This document shows, piece after piece, positions 26,319 to 37,734 of a stretch of DNA of 64,000 nt. Each line of letters opens with the position of its first letter. The first letter of the stretch is position 1. The DNA is from Psychrobacillus sp042944905 (GTDB taxonomy: Bacteria; Bacillota; Bacilli; Bacillales_A; Planococcaceae). Below the pieces are notes generated by a model, which worked only from the letters and a program-made list of their open reading frames with translations, did not search any database and had not been told where the DNA came from. The position numbers and the translations under genes are program-made. The stretch covers positions 2,046,001 through 2,110,000 of the forward strand of contig NZ_CP168496.1 of NCBI RefSeq assembly GCF_042944905.1. Reading direction: 5' to 3'.

Positions 26319-26496
26319 TTATGCTTGTGAAAAGTGCCATGCTTTATTTGGAGAAAGTGGGTAATACAATTCGAAATTTCCCTCATCTTTTTCAGCGCTC
26401 AGAACTCGTCCTTTTCTGAACATTACACTAGGTGGATCATCTATCACATTAGTAACTAGTTCGAAACCAGACCAATCTCCTCGTCTAACTAGCTGC
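26319..26496 (-). pseudogene. C-terminal fragment of an unknown gene
   Basis: A 58-codon open stretch ending SPNKAWHFSQA with TAA. The internal sequence is protein-like (VMFRKGRVLSAEKDEGNFELYY read in pieces) but no start codon or ribosome site is present, and the upstream side meets IS remnants. It may be the lost end of the gene begun at 26048 or of another; there is no evidence for either. Confidence 0.45.
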
Positions 26497-26548
26497 TATG
26501 GGTTGATTTTCAGCTTTTTTGAGTTAATCCTTCTTTCCTTAACCATAT

Positions 26549-27545
26549 TGGAAAATAAAAAACAAGAGTTAACTGCAGCGGACATCGCTGTGATTCAAAA
26601 GGAAAATATTCGATTAAAACAAGAGGTTGAAATCCTAAAAAAGGCTATGACCATATTCGCGCAAAAATAGATGACACAGAGCTGATCGACCATATAAAGA
26701 ATGAAAGCGAACATCACCCAGTCCAACTGATGTGTCGTATTTTAAAGATGCCAAAAAGTACTTACTATCAGTCTTTTCATCAGAAACCAAATAACTATCA
26801 TGTCGCCAACGAAGCATTATTGGAGCGCATTCGTGTCATTCACAAAGAAAGTGAGGGACGTTATGATGCACCCAAAATTTTCGAACTACTCAAGCAATAA
26901 GGATACACCGGCAACATTGATCGTATTCAACGCATTATGAAAAAAGCAGACATTCGTTCTATTATTACCAAAAAGTACCGTCCGACACCCGCACAAAAAC
27001 CAGTGGAAGAGCGTGAAAACGTACTTCAACAAGACTTTACCACGACGACTATCAATGAAAAATGGGTTGCCGATATCACGTATATTCATACATTGCGTGA
27101 TGGCTGGAGCTAATTGTCATCGGTGCTAGACTTACATACTAAAAAGATTGTTGGCTATAAATTTGGTCGCAAGATTACCGTAGACCTCGTGCTTGAAGCA
27201 ATGGAAAACGCTGTGCAAGACCAAAATCCAGCACCAGGGCTGATTGTGCATACCGACTTAGGAACGCAATATACTAGTGAAGATTTTCAAAAACAACTGA
27301 AAGTGCACGGGATGATTCCGTCTTTTAGTAGAAAAGGCTGCCCATATGACAATGCTTGTATCGAATCCTTTCACGCAACACTCAAAAAAGAAGAAGTTTA
27401 CCGAACACGTTATGACAGCTTCGAAACAGCTCGCGTTGCCCTATTTAAGTACATCGAAGGTTCGTACAATCGGAAGCGAATACATGGTAGCATTGGTTAT
27501 TTAACACCAGATGCTTATGAGAAAATTTGCCGTGCAGCGGTGTAA
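26549..27545 (+). pseudogene. IS150-like IS3 transposase remnant (orfA tail and orfB)
   Basis: The end of orfA (coiled coil KENIRLKQEVEILKKAM) is followed by orfB with two in-frame stops, a TAA at about 26898 and a TAA at about 27112. The remaining sequence is well conserved: HTH region YYQSF, the catalytic WVADITYIHT, VHTDLGTQYTSEDF with SRKGCPYDNACIESF, and a normal C-terminus. Most of orfA is missing. It is dead unless rescued in trans. Confidence 0.85.
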
Positions 27546-27596
27546 AACAAGGGGATAAAGAATTCTTTCCCCTCCACATTTTTCGGGCGCAACTTC

Positions 27597-27678
27597 CATG
27601 GAGTGTTCCACATCCCGAGTAGGCGGTCAAAGGCTCTTTTCACTTTGACGGGCTACTCGGGATGTGGAACACTCCATG
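27597..27678. repeat. Long perfect hairpin after the IS150-like remnant
   Basis: Arms of 26 bp at 27597-27622 and 27653-27678 (core GTTCCACATCCCGAGTAG and its complement) with further pairing GTCAAAG/CTTTGAC inside. A smaller GGGG/CCCC palindrome precedes it at about 27551-27572. Confidence 0.7.
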
Positions 27679-27735
27679 AATGGTGGTTGCGCAGAACAAA
27701 AAAACTTAATCTTTTTGTGTCCAAAATCTTGACGT

Positions 27736-27875
27736 AGAACCAACCTTTTAGTGATAAGCCTGAAGAAGTGTTTAAAGTCCTGGATGTAGAGGAGACTAAA
27801 GATGTTCCAATTGAAAAAATGAAAAAATCTGCAAGAAATAACGAAATAAGTGAGGGGATAAATCCCCTCACTTAA
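27736..27875 (+). pseudogene. Short plus-strand coding remnant
   Basis: In-frame codons read DKPEEVFKVLDVEETKDV and continue to a TAA at 27873. There is no start codon with a ribosome site, and upstream is IS sequence. It looks like the tail of a lost gene; the end forms the GTGAGGGG/CCCCTCAC hairpin. Low certainty. Confidence 0.3.
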
Positions 27876-28018
27876 TTATTAATAGTGTATTCATGTGTTT
27901 CACCATACTTCAATGCTGCATCATAGTTACCATTGTCTCCTTTATAACATGGTGAACAGAATCCCCACCAAAAATCTACCCAGGTATCTCCGTGCTTAAC
28001 CCAACCATTTCCAGAATC
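27872..28018 (-). pseudogene. Orphan C-terminal fragment downstream of the Rhs gene
   Basis: A 48-codon frame open from an upstream stop: GNGWVKHGDTWVDFWWGFC then SPCYKGDNGNYDAALKYG, ending INN. It has no start codon. It is Trp/Cys-rich and lies on the same strand just beyond the Rhs gene and its membrane-protein neighbour, where displaced toxin tips of Rhs/WapA systems are usually kept. The family is unknown. Confidence 0.4.
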
Positions 28019-28067
28019 TTAAAAAAGATGATTTATGAAATTGATTCAGTTAAATAAAATTGATTTA

Positions 28068-28313
28068 TTAATACTTCCAATTCATTTTTCCAATTATTCT
28101 GTCTGCAATATAGAGTGCTATCAATGTTAATATAAAAGGAATAGCCAGATGATATACCCAAATATCTCCTAAAAACCTAAGAATTAATTGAAAAAAATCA
28201 AATAGTAATGCAACACTTGCATAGGTAAGTGATAGAATGAATGGATATATACTTCTTTTTATTATTGCAATTATAACCCCTACTATTAATAAGCCTGTAC
28301 TAAAAAATATCAA
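28068..28313 (-). CDS. Small membrane protein, candidate Rhs immunity
   Basis: An 81-aa protein with three hydrophobic segments (about 2-18, 24-48, 53-70) and a basic C-terminus (DRIIGKMNWKY). It starts at TTG eight bases after the Rhs stop, so it is translated with it. In Rhs/WapA systems the gene in this position normally protects the producer. A membrane-embedded immunity protein would fit the hydrophobic tip of this Rhs. No family recognised. Confidence 0.6.
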   Translation of the reverse strand: MIFFSTGLLIVGVIIAIIKRSIYPFILSLTYASVALLFDFFQLILRFLGDIWVYHLAIPFILTLIALYIADRIIGKMNWKY

Positions 28314-28323
28314 AAAGTTCGCC

Positions 28324-31191
28324 TCATTTCTTTGGATTATATTTTATTGTTGCGTATACTAGGGTCCAGTAAGCGAATGTAGCAATCTCTTGAATTAAAA
28401 CCCCTCCTAAGCCCCCAATCATCATACCAACCGCTCTTTTACCTAGTGCTTTTACTAAATTTTTCTTTGCAAAGTTTATTAGAGTATTACTAAAATTCTT
28501 AGAAAAGATTCCCACTTCAGTCCTATAAGCCGTATAAGAGTTAATCTTTTTATTCGCAAGCTTTGAAAAATATAATCCACCACCGATAAAAGATAATGCA
28601 GAACCAGCTATTTTTTCACCGAGGTTTAAAGGGATTCCCCAACTTTCTAATAGTTTTTTGAGTGCTTGTCCTGCCCCATATTTCAATCTAGCTCCAAGGT
28701 CACTAGCAAACTCCCCATCCGGATCCACATTCATCACTGGATTATTATTGGCATAATTATATCCATTTTGCGAAAGTAAGTTTTCACTATCGCCAGGATA
28801 AGGGTCCAAAGATAAGAATACACCTTGTTCCGGCTGATAATATCTCGCAATCAAGTAATACAAACCAGTTTCATGATCATATCGGTAACCCGCATATCGA
28901 TAAGGGTTGTCTTTCACTAGGTCTGATTCTTCTGCTTTTAATACATTGCCCCATGCATCGTATACATAAGTAGCAACCTTTTGTCCACTTTGATCAGTTA
29001 ATGCAATGACATCTCCGTGAACATTGTAATGGTAGAAGAAGGTCTGTGTACCTTTCTTCATCGAAAGTATTTGACCGCTTGCAGAATATGTGTAAGAACG
29101 TATTACATTATTTTTCTCGTCTGTTTCATACAGGACATCTATGCTATCCCCATCATAATGGTAATTTGTGATTGTTCCATTGACATTTTTCTGTATTCGT
29201 TTTCCACTTTCATCGTAAAGATACGTGGCAAACGGAGTAGTCTCTCCAGATTTTGTAACTGAAACTAGCTGATTGGCATCGTTCCATTTATAGATGTATT
29301 TACCGTCTTTTTCTCGATTACCATTCGCATCATAAGATATTATTTCATCGCCAAATTGTGTTAATTGGTTGGCAATATTATAATCTGCGGTTTGACTTGT
29401 AGTTTGACCATTTTCTGTTACAGTTACTTTCACTCTGTTCCCAAAGCCATCATAAGAGTATTCTTTCATTTTTTTATCTAGTAATATTTCTTTTTCCAAT
29501 TGGTCAAGTTTATCGTACTCATAAGAAACAAAGGTATTTTTATCACCTTGATATTCTATTTTTGTTCGATTACCATTTGCGTCATAGGAGTACTTTTCGG
29601 TTAAAATGTCTTCTCCGCTTGCTGTTCCCACTGTTAGAGTACTTACTAAACCTCGTTCATTATAATTAAAGGTTGACCCTACACCGTTCCCAGTAGAGAA
29701 TGTTTGGACATTTCCTTTTTCATTATAGTCAAAACGATAAGTGTAACCGCCTGCTGTCATGATTGTGTTCTGGTCTAGTTGATTATACGTGTAGTTATTT
29801 GTTTGTGTGAAAGCTCCATGAGTAAAAGTATATCCTTTCAACTTATCTGAGTCCTCAGGATAGGTCCACTGCTGAAGACCACCACGATCCTTTAATGCTG
29901 TGACTCTGTTAGAAGTATCATAGTCTCTCTCTTTTTTTCTGCCTTCTTTTACATAAGTAACAGACTTTTCATTCCCATTATTATCGTAGTCAAATGTGTA
30001 GTATAATTCGTTGTTGTAAGTTAAACCTTTTAATCTGTCCATGCCGTCATACGTCCATTGGATCGTTTTCCCTGTTGGTAAGACTGTTTTCGTTTTGTTT
30101 CCAATGGAGTCGCACTCATTGGTTGTGACATCGTTAAATGGACCTTTTGTATTGATTAGCCTATTCAACGCATCGTATTTATATTTAAATACTTGTGATT
30201 TATCCACTTTATCGATAATAGATTTCGATTTCATATTCCCATTTTTATCATACTCGTAGTGAATAGAAGTACCATTAGTGAGTTGAAGGTACTCTAAAAG
30301 GTCCGTTGCGTAATACTTGTAAGACTTTATCGTCCCTTTTGCATCTGTCTCTTCTTTTTTGTTTCCGACATCATCTATTTCACTGGATGTTTTATATCCC
30401 ATTTCATCTTCTGTTCCATTTTGATATCCGTTACTGTCATAGCTATTTTTAGTAACTACAGAGCCTTGGATTAAACGAATCGCATCGAACCAAACTGTTC
30501 CTGTGTAAGAACCCTTAAAAATTATTGAAACATCAATTGAATCAATCGGTTCGGATGCAGGAATACTTATAGCGGAACGGTTCCATTCCTGTGTACCAAT
30601 AGGAAAATCTGAGTAAAAAACTTTTTTGTTTTTATTAGTATAATTCACTGTAGCGCTAATAGAATAGTCTTCTTTATTCACTTCATCACCATTTGCTATT
30701 ACATTACTTGCTTTTGATAAACCAGTTAACGTAATAGGAATAGGCTGTTTGGAAGTAGTTTGGCCAATATTGATCCTTTGTGTATAAATACTAGACCCTT
30801 GCGAAGTAGTATTTCTGATTACTTGTAACGATTGGCTACCATCAAACACATTATCTGAAATAGTGTCAAACTTACCACCAGTTCCTGTCCAGTTAGTATC
30901 TTTCCCCTCAAAGCTGCTGTTTAGGATTGGGTTAAAGCTAGAAGAAACTTCTGCTTTTTCTAATTGGATTGCATCAAACCACGCTTGTCCTTCGGCAGTA
31001 TCATCTTTGTGTTCCACTTCTAAATATACACGAATTTTCGCTGCATTATTAGGTGTTTTAAATGTAACTTGACGGTGTGTCCAATCTTTCTTACCTGCTA
31101 ATTTACTATAGCGATTGTCTACCCATGAAATTATGTTATTTTGACTATCCAAGTACTGAATATTAAAGAATGCATGTGCTTTTATCAAATC
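28324..31191 (-). pseudogene. Rhs/WapA-type toxin, 3' part (split by IS)
   Basis: About 955 codons open from the IS junction: a carbohydrate-binding-like domain, a long array of YD repeats (for example YDANGNRTKIEYQGD and similar), and the Rhs core ending RYYQPEQGVFLSLDPYPGD ... NYANNNPVMNVDPDG. After the core is a variable tip of about 125 aa with glycine-rich hydrophobic segments (SALSFIGGGLYF; AVGMMIGGLGGVLIQEIATF), suggesting membrane action. There is no start codon of its own. It joins in frame to the 5' part at codons for PTNT|DLIK if the IS is removed. Confidence 0.85.
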
Positions 31192-31194
31192 TGT

Positions 31195-32825
31195 CTTTAC
31201 CCTGAATTATTCACCGCAATCTAAAATTTTTAGAATTTCAAGAGATTAATAACTTTAAGGTAAATTTGTATTGAGATAGTAGCCTATATCGAGAAGACCT
31301 GAAACGAGCATTGGGAGAAAACCGATTTTTAGACATACTACTCCCTTGGTGCGAGTTCGAATTTTTAAAAAGGGCTATTTAAATGAATTTTAGCTGCTGA
31401 ACCCTGGCCAGAACGTCCCAAAAGAAGTGCTCATAGACAAAACTGGAGGAGATTTTGACATATAAGGAGCGTCCGGATTTCACCAGTTTACTCGCTACTT
31501 TCACCAAACGTATGCGAATCGTTTGTATTTGAATGCCTTTGCTGGAAGGTGGAAAACTCAGAGTGCGTAGCCAGTTCGTGAAGTTATACGCAAGTAGACT
31601 TAACATCATGCGTGCTTCATTGACTAGGAAATCATGGCTCTTCATCTGATCAAAACCAAAGCCATCTTTCGCTTCCTTGATGAAGTTTTCCATCGTGCCA
31701 CGCTGTTTGTATGACTGTACAATCGCTTGTGGTGAAAAGGTTTCGCCAGTATTTGTCACAAAAAAAGCATGCGAAAAGAACAGTTCACCTGCTGGGCGAG
31801 TGGACTGAATGATTATACGACGAGGCTTCGACCAAGACGATGCTTGATAAATAGACTCTTCGACGTAGCTTTCTCTTACGGACACATCACGAATTTCGTG
31901 AGCTGGATGCAGTTCTTCCGCCAGTGCTTTTAACTTGGCGTTCGCTTTTAAACGAATGATATAGTACACCGATTCTTTTTCGCATAATTCATATAGATCA
32001 GGCACCGCAAAGCCACTATCTCCACGGACAAGAGAAGACGTTTCCGGAAAAACTTCGTTATAGTGTTGGATGAGTGGACGCATAAAATCAACTACACCAT
32101 TGGAAGTATACACGTTTCCCGGACGCAATTGTGCTTTTAAGAAATCACCTGTTAGTCCGTCAAACGCAACAAGTGGATGAAAACCCATTGTGCGATAATG
32201 GGCGTTGTAGGATGAACTTTCTTGGTTTCCGTATGTGTCGGCATGGGTGGAATCTAAGTCGAAAATGAGTGCCTTCGATTGACGCGCGTGATGAACCCGG
32301 TCTAGCAACTCCTGATTCGCCACTTGAAGCTGGTCTAATGATTGCGTGTCAAAGCGCTTGAAAAACCGAGATAACGACGGTTGAGAAGCCAGTGCAGCTG
32401 TACCAAGAACTTGTGTGAAAATCGGATCGTGTGTCAATCGGTCCGCTGCGTCGTCCTCCTGATAGCCAGCGGTGAGCTGATAGATTTTTTGACGAAGAAG
32501 TTGTTCGTTTTCATGTATACAATACGTACGTTCATCTTTTAACTGAAGATGTTTAGCAATGGTTTGTGAGAAGCCTAATTTCTCATCAAATTCCCGGTAA
32601 ATCAATTCGCCGGTGTCTGAGGAGAGTGCGCCTCCATCGTTGGATAATTTAATAGAACGGTTGAAATGTAAGGTGTTTTGCGATAAAGTAGACATCATAA
32701 GAATCCTTTCTTTTGGTTGTTTCTTGGTCGTAATAACCTTAGCAGAAATGGATTCTTTTTTCATCATTTAAGTGAAAAATAGAATCCCACTGAAAAGCCG
32801 ACTAGTCAGGTTTTCAGTGGGATTT
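31195..32825 (-). mobile_element. IS1380-family insertion sequence in the Rhs gene
   Basis: A 1631-bp element with one transposase gene. The ends are imperfect inverted repeats (CTTTACCCTGAATTA on the left, AAATCCCACTGAAAA read inwards from the right). The Rhs bases TGT (ACA on the coding strand) occur at both junctions, 31192-31194 and 32826-32828, as a possible short target duplication. Removing the element and one TGT rejoins the Rhs frame. Confidence 0.7.
31379..32698 (-). CDS. IS1380-family DDE transposase
   Basis: A 439-aa transposase starting at tandem ATGs preceded by GAAAGGA; a longer frame from 32767 lacks a ribosome site. The N-terminal region ends in the LNQ/ALASQPSLSRFF segment. 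The RNase H-like catalytic domain has the first Asp in LIFDLDSTHADTYG, the second in VRGDSGFAVPDLY, and Glu in QRGTMENFIKEAKDGF. It appears intact and full length, so the element may be active. Confidence 0.92.
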   Translation of the reverse strand: MMSTLSQNTLHFNRSIKLSNDGGALSSDTGELIYREFDEKLGFSQTIAKHLQLKDERTYCIHENEQLLRQKIYQLTAGYQEDDAADRLTHDPIFTQVLGTAALASQPSLSRFFKRFDTQSLDQLQVANQELLDRVHHARQSKALIFDLDSTHADTYGNQESSSYNAHYRTMGFHPLVAFDGLTGDFLKAQLRPGNVYTSNGVVDFMRPLIQHYNEVFPETSSLVRGDSGFAVPDLYELCEKESVYYIIRLKANAKLKALAEELHPAHEIRDVSVRESYVEESIYQASSWSKPRRIIIQSTRPAGELFFSHAFFVTNTGETFSPQAIVQSYKQRGTMENFIKEAKDGFGFDQMKSHDFLVNEARMMLSLLAYNFTNWLRTLSFPPSSKGIQIQTIRIRLVKVASKLVKSGRSLYVKISSSFVYEHFFWDVLARVQQLKFI

Positions 32826-35800
32826 TGTATTAGTTGGTGAATAATCTAGGTTTACTTTTCCACTGAGCGTATAAGTTTTCCCAGGTTCAACTGTAATTAC
32901 TTGGGTTGCTGCAATGTATCCTTGTGCATTGATCTTTGAATCGGATGTGACATTAAGTTTTAGCGTCTGTATTCCGTTTAAACCATTTTCTGAGTTCGTG
33001 TCAATTCCCATAGTTCCTTTTTCATTATTACTATAAATCAACCATGAAGTGGTTCCATCTTCAAAACTATTATTTGCTAATAAATTGTTAGCTGCACCAA
33101 GAGATGCACTAGACTCGACTATGTTACCGTACTCATTGTATTTTGAAATAGAAGATACTTTTCCACTTTGGTCAGTTTCGGATACTAGATCTAAACCAGC
33201 GTAAGCAAAGTTAGTCACTTTATTACCTGTACTCTCGATTGTTTTAGAAGATATAACGTCGTTATTATCATTATACATATATTCAGATTTCTTTTTTCCG
33301 TTGCTTTCAGAGGAATTAAGGATATTTCCAAGATCATCATAAACATATGACTCGGTTGCAATAGCGGCCCCTTGATCGTCATTGTTTCTCATTTCTTCTA
33401 GATTGTTTCCTTTGTAAACAAAACTAGTTTTTATATTTAAACCGCCAACGTCATCTATTTGTTGAATAGGATTGCCAGCTTCATTAAATGTGTATTGTAC
33501 TTTTTTATTATTTGGCTTAATTAGGTCCAATTGTTTCTCGGATGAGTGGTAATCTAATGTATAAACACTATTTTCGGCATCCATCACTTTCTTCACTCGG
33601 TCATTATCGTTATCATATTCATAGGTTGTGATTACCGGAATACTCTCCGTTTCGTTGACATCTAAATGTCTTGGCTCGTATAACTTCACTAAATTTTGAT
33701 TTGTATCATATTCATATTGCGTCACTTGGTTACTGGTATCGGAAACTCTCTCAAGTAAGTCTCGATTATCTGCATTATATTCAAATGTTATAGTTCGTTG
33801 AAGAGGACTTGTTATCTTTTCGACATAACCATCTGCATTAAGCGATAATTTAATTTCACGGCCAGCAACATCACGAATAACTATCTTATTCGTTGTATAA
33901 AGGTAATCCGTTGATTTGTTGTAGCCATCTGTTATCTTCTCTAGTTTACCTGTGCTCTTCGAAAAGTAATAGATGGTTTGATCTTTTGCTTTTAACTGAT
34001 ATTGTTCTGCTGTTTTTGTTAATTCTAGATAAACGCCAGTAGGTGCTTTATAGGTTGTTTCCGTCTGTTTTTTAAATAGATGAATGGTTCCGTCCTCATC
34101 GGTCAAAATTGCATCTTGTCCTTGTGGCACGACATTCATTTCCGCATCACTGTGCCAGCCTTTTCCGAATAATCCCACAGTAGAAGAGAGACTGTTATAG
34201 GTTCTGGTTATCCCAAGACCAGGTCCATTCCCAGAAATGAAAACATCATTTTTATTTAGCAAGAGGTTACCGGAAGTTGCATTCACCGTTCCATTAGGCA
34301 CATCAATCATCAACCAATAATCTTCATATCCTAAAAACTCAGTTCCTTGAGGCGTTTTAATGATTAACGGATCATTGGAAAAAACCGTTTCCCCTTGTTC
34401 ATTGTACGCACTTAATCGGAAGAAATAATTTTTAGAATTGGCATATTTCGTCCCCATTTTGGCATACATAGGGGATGGATCCACTGGCAGTTCCAGTCCT
34501 TTTCCATCCTGGTGGAGTTTTAATGTGGATGAATTTCCATTCTTTATCTCGTCAGCCGTCGGCCAAATTCCTTTATTTTGTGTCGTCCAACTAGTAGCAT
34601 CCTTTACGTCAAATGCTTCATAGCTAAGTCCATTAAAAATCCAAACCTTGTAGCCAGTAGCGCCAGTTATCGGTTCCCACTCTAAGTTAAGATAGCCTGT
34701 GTTCGTTCCGACTTGATTGCTATAGGCAACACCGGTAGGTGCAGCAGGCATTTTTAAATTTGGAATAGTTGGTACAATTGGGTTTGCTTTAGGACTTTCT
34801 CCGTTGGCAAACACAGCACTGACTGATATGGCATAGTTTGTTCGGTCATTATAGGTCGTACCACCAGAAGCCTTATAAACGGATTGGGGGTTAACTGGTA
34901 GGTTCGCTCCCTCTTTTGGCCAAACAGATTTATCTTTGGTGGACCATTTTGTGTTCTTTCCTACATTGATTGATTTATACACATTCCCGTCGAAAATCCA
35001 AACATTATAGCTAGAGGCTCCTGCTACAGCATCCCATTTTAAATCAATATACCCTGTCCCATTTCCTAAACTAGTTGCTTCTGCAGAAAGATTACTTGGA
35101 GATGTATAAAAATAGGCGATATTCAAATGTGGACGATAATCTGCCACTGTATGCTCGGTTGCATAAAACTTTTTCCAGAACGTTTGACCATTCCCATTCG
35201 TGTGAAGTTTAAACCCATTGTTGGGAGTCGTTCCTTTCATCCAATCATTTATTGCATTTTTTACATTAAAAGTAGCCCAGTTTCCTTTATAAACACTAGT
35301 TGAAGTGAATAAGGAGGAGGTAGGTTTGTTGCTCCAATTAATAGTTGATTGGTCCCAAGCTCCATTTACTCGGTCAAGCCATACACCTGTAAGAGTCGAA
35401 GGATAGTAAGAGTGGACATTGTAAATGTTGAAAATCGCGGTTTCAATTGTTGCATAAGGGATTGATGGTGTAGGTGTTTTCACATAGGCAAAGTATTCTC
35501 CAGTAGCGGCGTCATATTTACCAACTTTTAATATGTATGCTCCCAAACTACTGTCCCAGTCTTTCCCATAATTAGCGGTCGGATAAACTTCAGACACAGA
35601 AGCATCCTGATTGGCTTGAACCTTCGTGGTAGGATCGATATAAACCGGATACACTCGATCTGGATCCTTCAACCAATTTTCGTCCGCCACGACTGTGAAT
35701 GCATACCCTTTTTTCTCTTTGCTTAGTTCAAAGTGAACATCATCTGAACGCTGGGGTTCCGCTGATTCAGGATTGATATTCGAATCCGTCATGTGAGGTT

Positions 35801-36565
35801 TCGGCAATGTGTAGATTATTTCATTCTGTTGATCTCTAAATGTAATCGAACCATTTTCTTCAATTTTTGCAGTTAGTTCTGTTTCCATAAAGAAATGATA
35901 TTTATTTGTACCGTTATAATGACTTAGAATAATATCTTCTTTTACCGATTCATCGAATACGATGTTTCGTAATGTCAGTCCTGGGATCACATCGCGGTAG
36001 GAAATCTTATTCTCTTCATAAGATGCAACTGTATTTTTTACTTTTTGTACACCTTTTTCACCTGATGCTTCTTGGAAGGTATAAGTTAATATATGTCCTT
36101 TATAAGCGAGGACAGCATATTTGTATTGATTCATTTTGGGAGAAAAACGGATATCGAGGAGTGTATTTTCCGTTGCGAGTTCATCCACTGATTCACTTGC
36201 AAAGGACTTTCCAGCCTTTTGTTTTTTAGTTTAGGCTGTATTTCTTTCCATTTCCCACTGTTCTTTCGAAAGACTGGTTCTTGGAACATTTGCATCGTGA
36301 AGGTGCCATCTCCATTGTCCATAACCATAGACGTTTCCGTACGAAGTTCAGGTACTTCTTTTGGCTCTATCTTTTGAAAAGGCGGGGCTTCTCCAGATGC
36401 TATAGAGGGTAGCTCATCCGGGTTTGGTAAAGTAGGCGTTTCTTCCATTCCCTCTTCCGTATTTTCTTCTGCTTTTACTACTAAATTCGTAAAAGGGATA
36501 GATGTAAAAATTAATATGATTGCTAGAATACTAGCTAGCCATTTGGTAAATACTTTATGTTGCAC
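32826..36565 (-). pseudogene. Rhs/WapA-type toxin, 5' part (frameshifted)
   Basis: Starts at GTG 36565 with GGAGGT upstream and encodes a signal peptide (about 1-31). A one-base loss in a poly-A run at 36222-36227 shifts the frame; adding one A gives LKKQKAGKSFASESVDEL and joins the long frame 36188-32826. Domains in order: WapA-like N-terminal region, DNRLRE-type carbohydrate-binding segment, two fibronectin-like repeats (WDAVAGASSYNVWIFDG and WEPITGATGYKVWIFNG), a DUF6531 region (TYNSLSSTVGLFGKGWHSD), then YD repeats. With both lesions repaired the protein would be about 2202 aa. Confidence 0.85.
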
Positions 36566-37734
36566 TTCTCTCTTACCTCCTAATATTATTAGTTCCAGAA
36601 TAAGAATATCTTCCTTACCCTTTGGTATAATAAACTTTTTTAGGAGAATTTGTAAGGCTTAATGTATTCCTTTGAGACCTATTTTTTCCAATTCATTAAT
36701 AAGCGTCAAATAGCACCAACCTGTCAATACAGTGGACGCTTATTATATGCTTTATTTAATTTTATTTTTGGCGTAGCAATCTGTTGGAAGGGTCTTCGGC
36801 CACTGAAGTAGCTGATCGAGCGCTTCCTAATCCGTTAGAACTAATAAAGGCAACTGTTCAAATACGTGTGTTAAGTAAATCAACGGATATAATTGCTGCT
36901 ATAGTTTAATAAGTTCAACAAAAAGAACTTTTTTCCCTCTCCAGAATTAATGCTCCTATTTATTTCATCAGTTTCCTCCCCCCTTGGTTTAACTCGTTCG
37001 AAAATATCCTTACTTTCATTTATTCCTTCTTCTTTGCTCAATTTTCAGAAGCTTTTGCGTTAATCCTTCTTGGATCAATGTCACCGTTTCTTGTGCTATA
37101 TATAATGCTGTATCAAGAAACACTTTTGAATTTCTGCTACTGAAAGTACTCCTGTTGTGGATACCATCACCTTCAAAAGTGGAAGAAGATTCTAATCCAC
37201 AGTTCTTACCTTCTATACACAAAATAATTTGGATAAGAAGAAACACATTATCTAATAAAAAAGCGAATTAATGAACTGCTGATCCGTTTGGAGATAATGA
37301 AAAGTTTGGATCTATGACAAAGGTGCATACAGCCTTTTTCCAACAAGGGAATTTATGTGAATTTGGCATATTAAAAATAGAAAAGCATCCTGAGGTTTTG
37401 AAATATAGATGCAACGATTGGAAAAAAGTTTAACGGTTTTAAAAAAAAATTGAATCATTTTTAATGAGTTGATACTAATTGTTAGTGCTTGATTATTTTA
37501 TATAAAGGAGAATTTTTATAATCGGATAATTCACACAAGTTTAGGAATCAGATCCAGCAGTTGGACTTGAACTTGTATAAAGTTTTCAGGGATAAACAAA
37601 GTGGTGGTAAAGATTTCTAAAAAGCTAAATATTAATTTCTATAACGTATTAAAAGACTTGTCTTTTTGGGGACAAGTCTTTTAATATTACACCTGCTTTT
37701 TATTAACAAGTGTTGGGTTATTGTTTTCTTTAAT
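36566..37734. other. Long region with only gene scraps
   Basis: About 1.2 kb with no intact gene. Possible scraps: a plus-strand tail near 36781-36909 (ADRALPNPLELIKATVQI), a minus-strand 76-codon frame at 37016-37246 ending LTQKLLKIEQRRRNK, and a 39-codon frame at 37314-37433. None has a convincing ribosome site. A sequence like the LTQKLLKI part recurs in decayed form near 26516-26540. The Rhs promoter should lie near 36580-36660. Confidence 0.4.
37648..37685. terminator. Hairpin terminator
   Basis: Perfect 15-bp arms ATTAAAAGACTTGTC / GACAAGTCTTTTAAT with an eight-base loop, A-rich before and T-rich after, so it can work in both directions. No intact gene lies directly before it. Confidence 0.65.

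Noticed and set aside
37314..37433. 39-aa gene
   Set aside because: No ribosome site, no recognisable family, and surrounded by gene scraps; kept only as a remark in the region entry.
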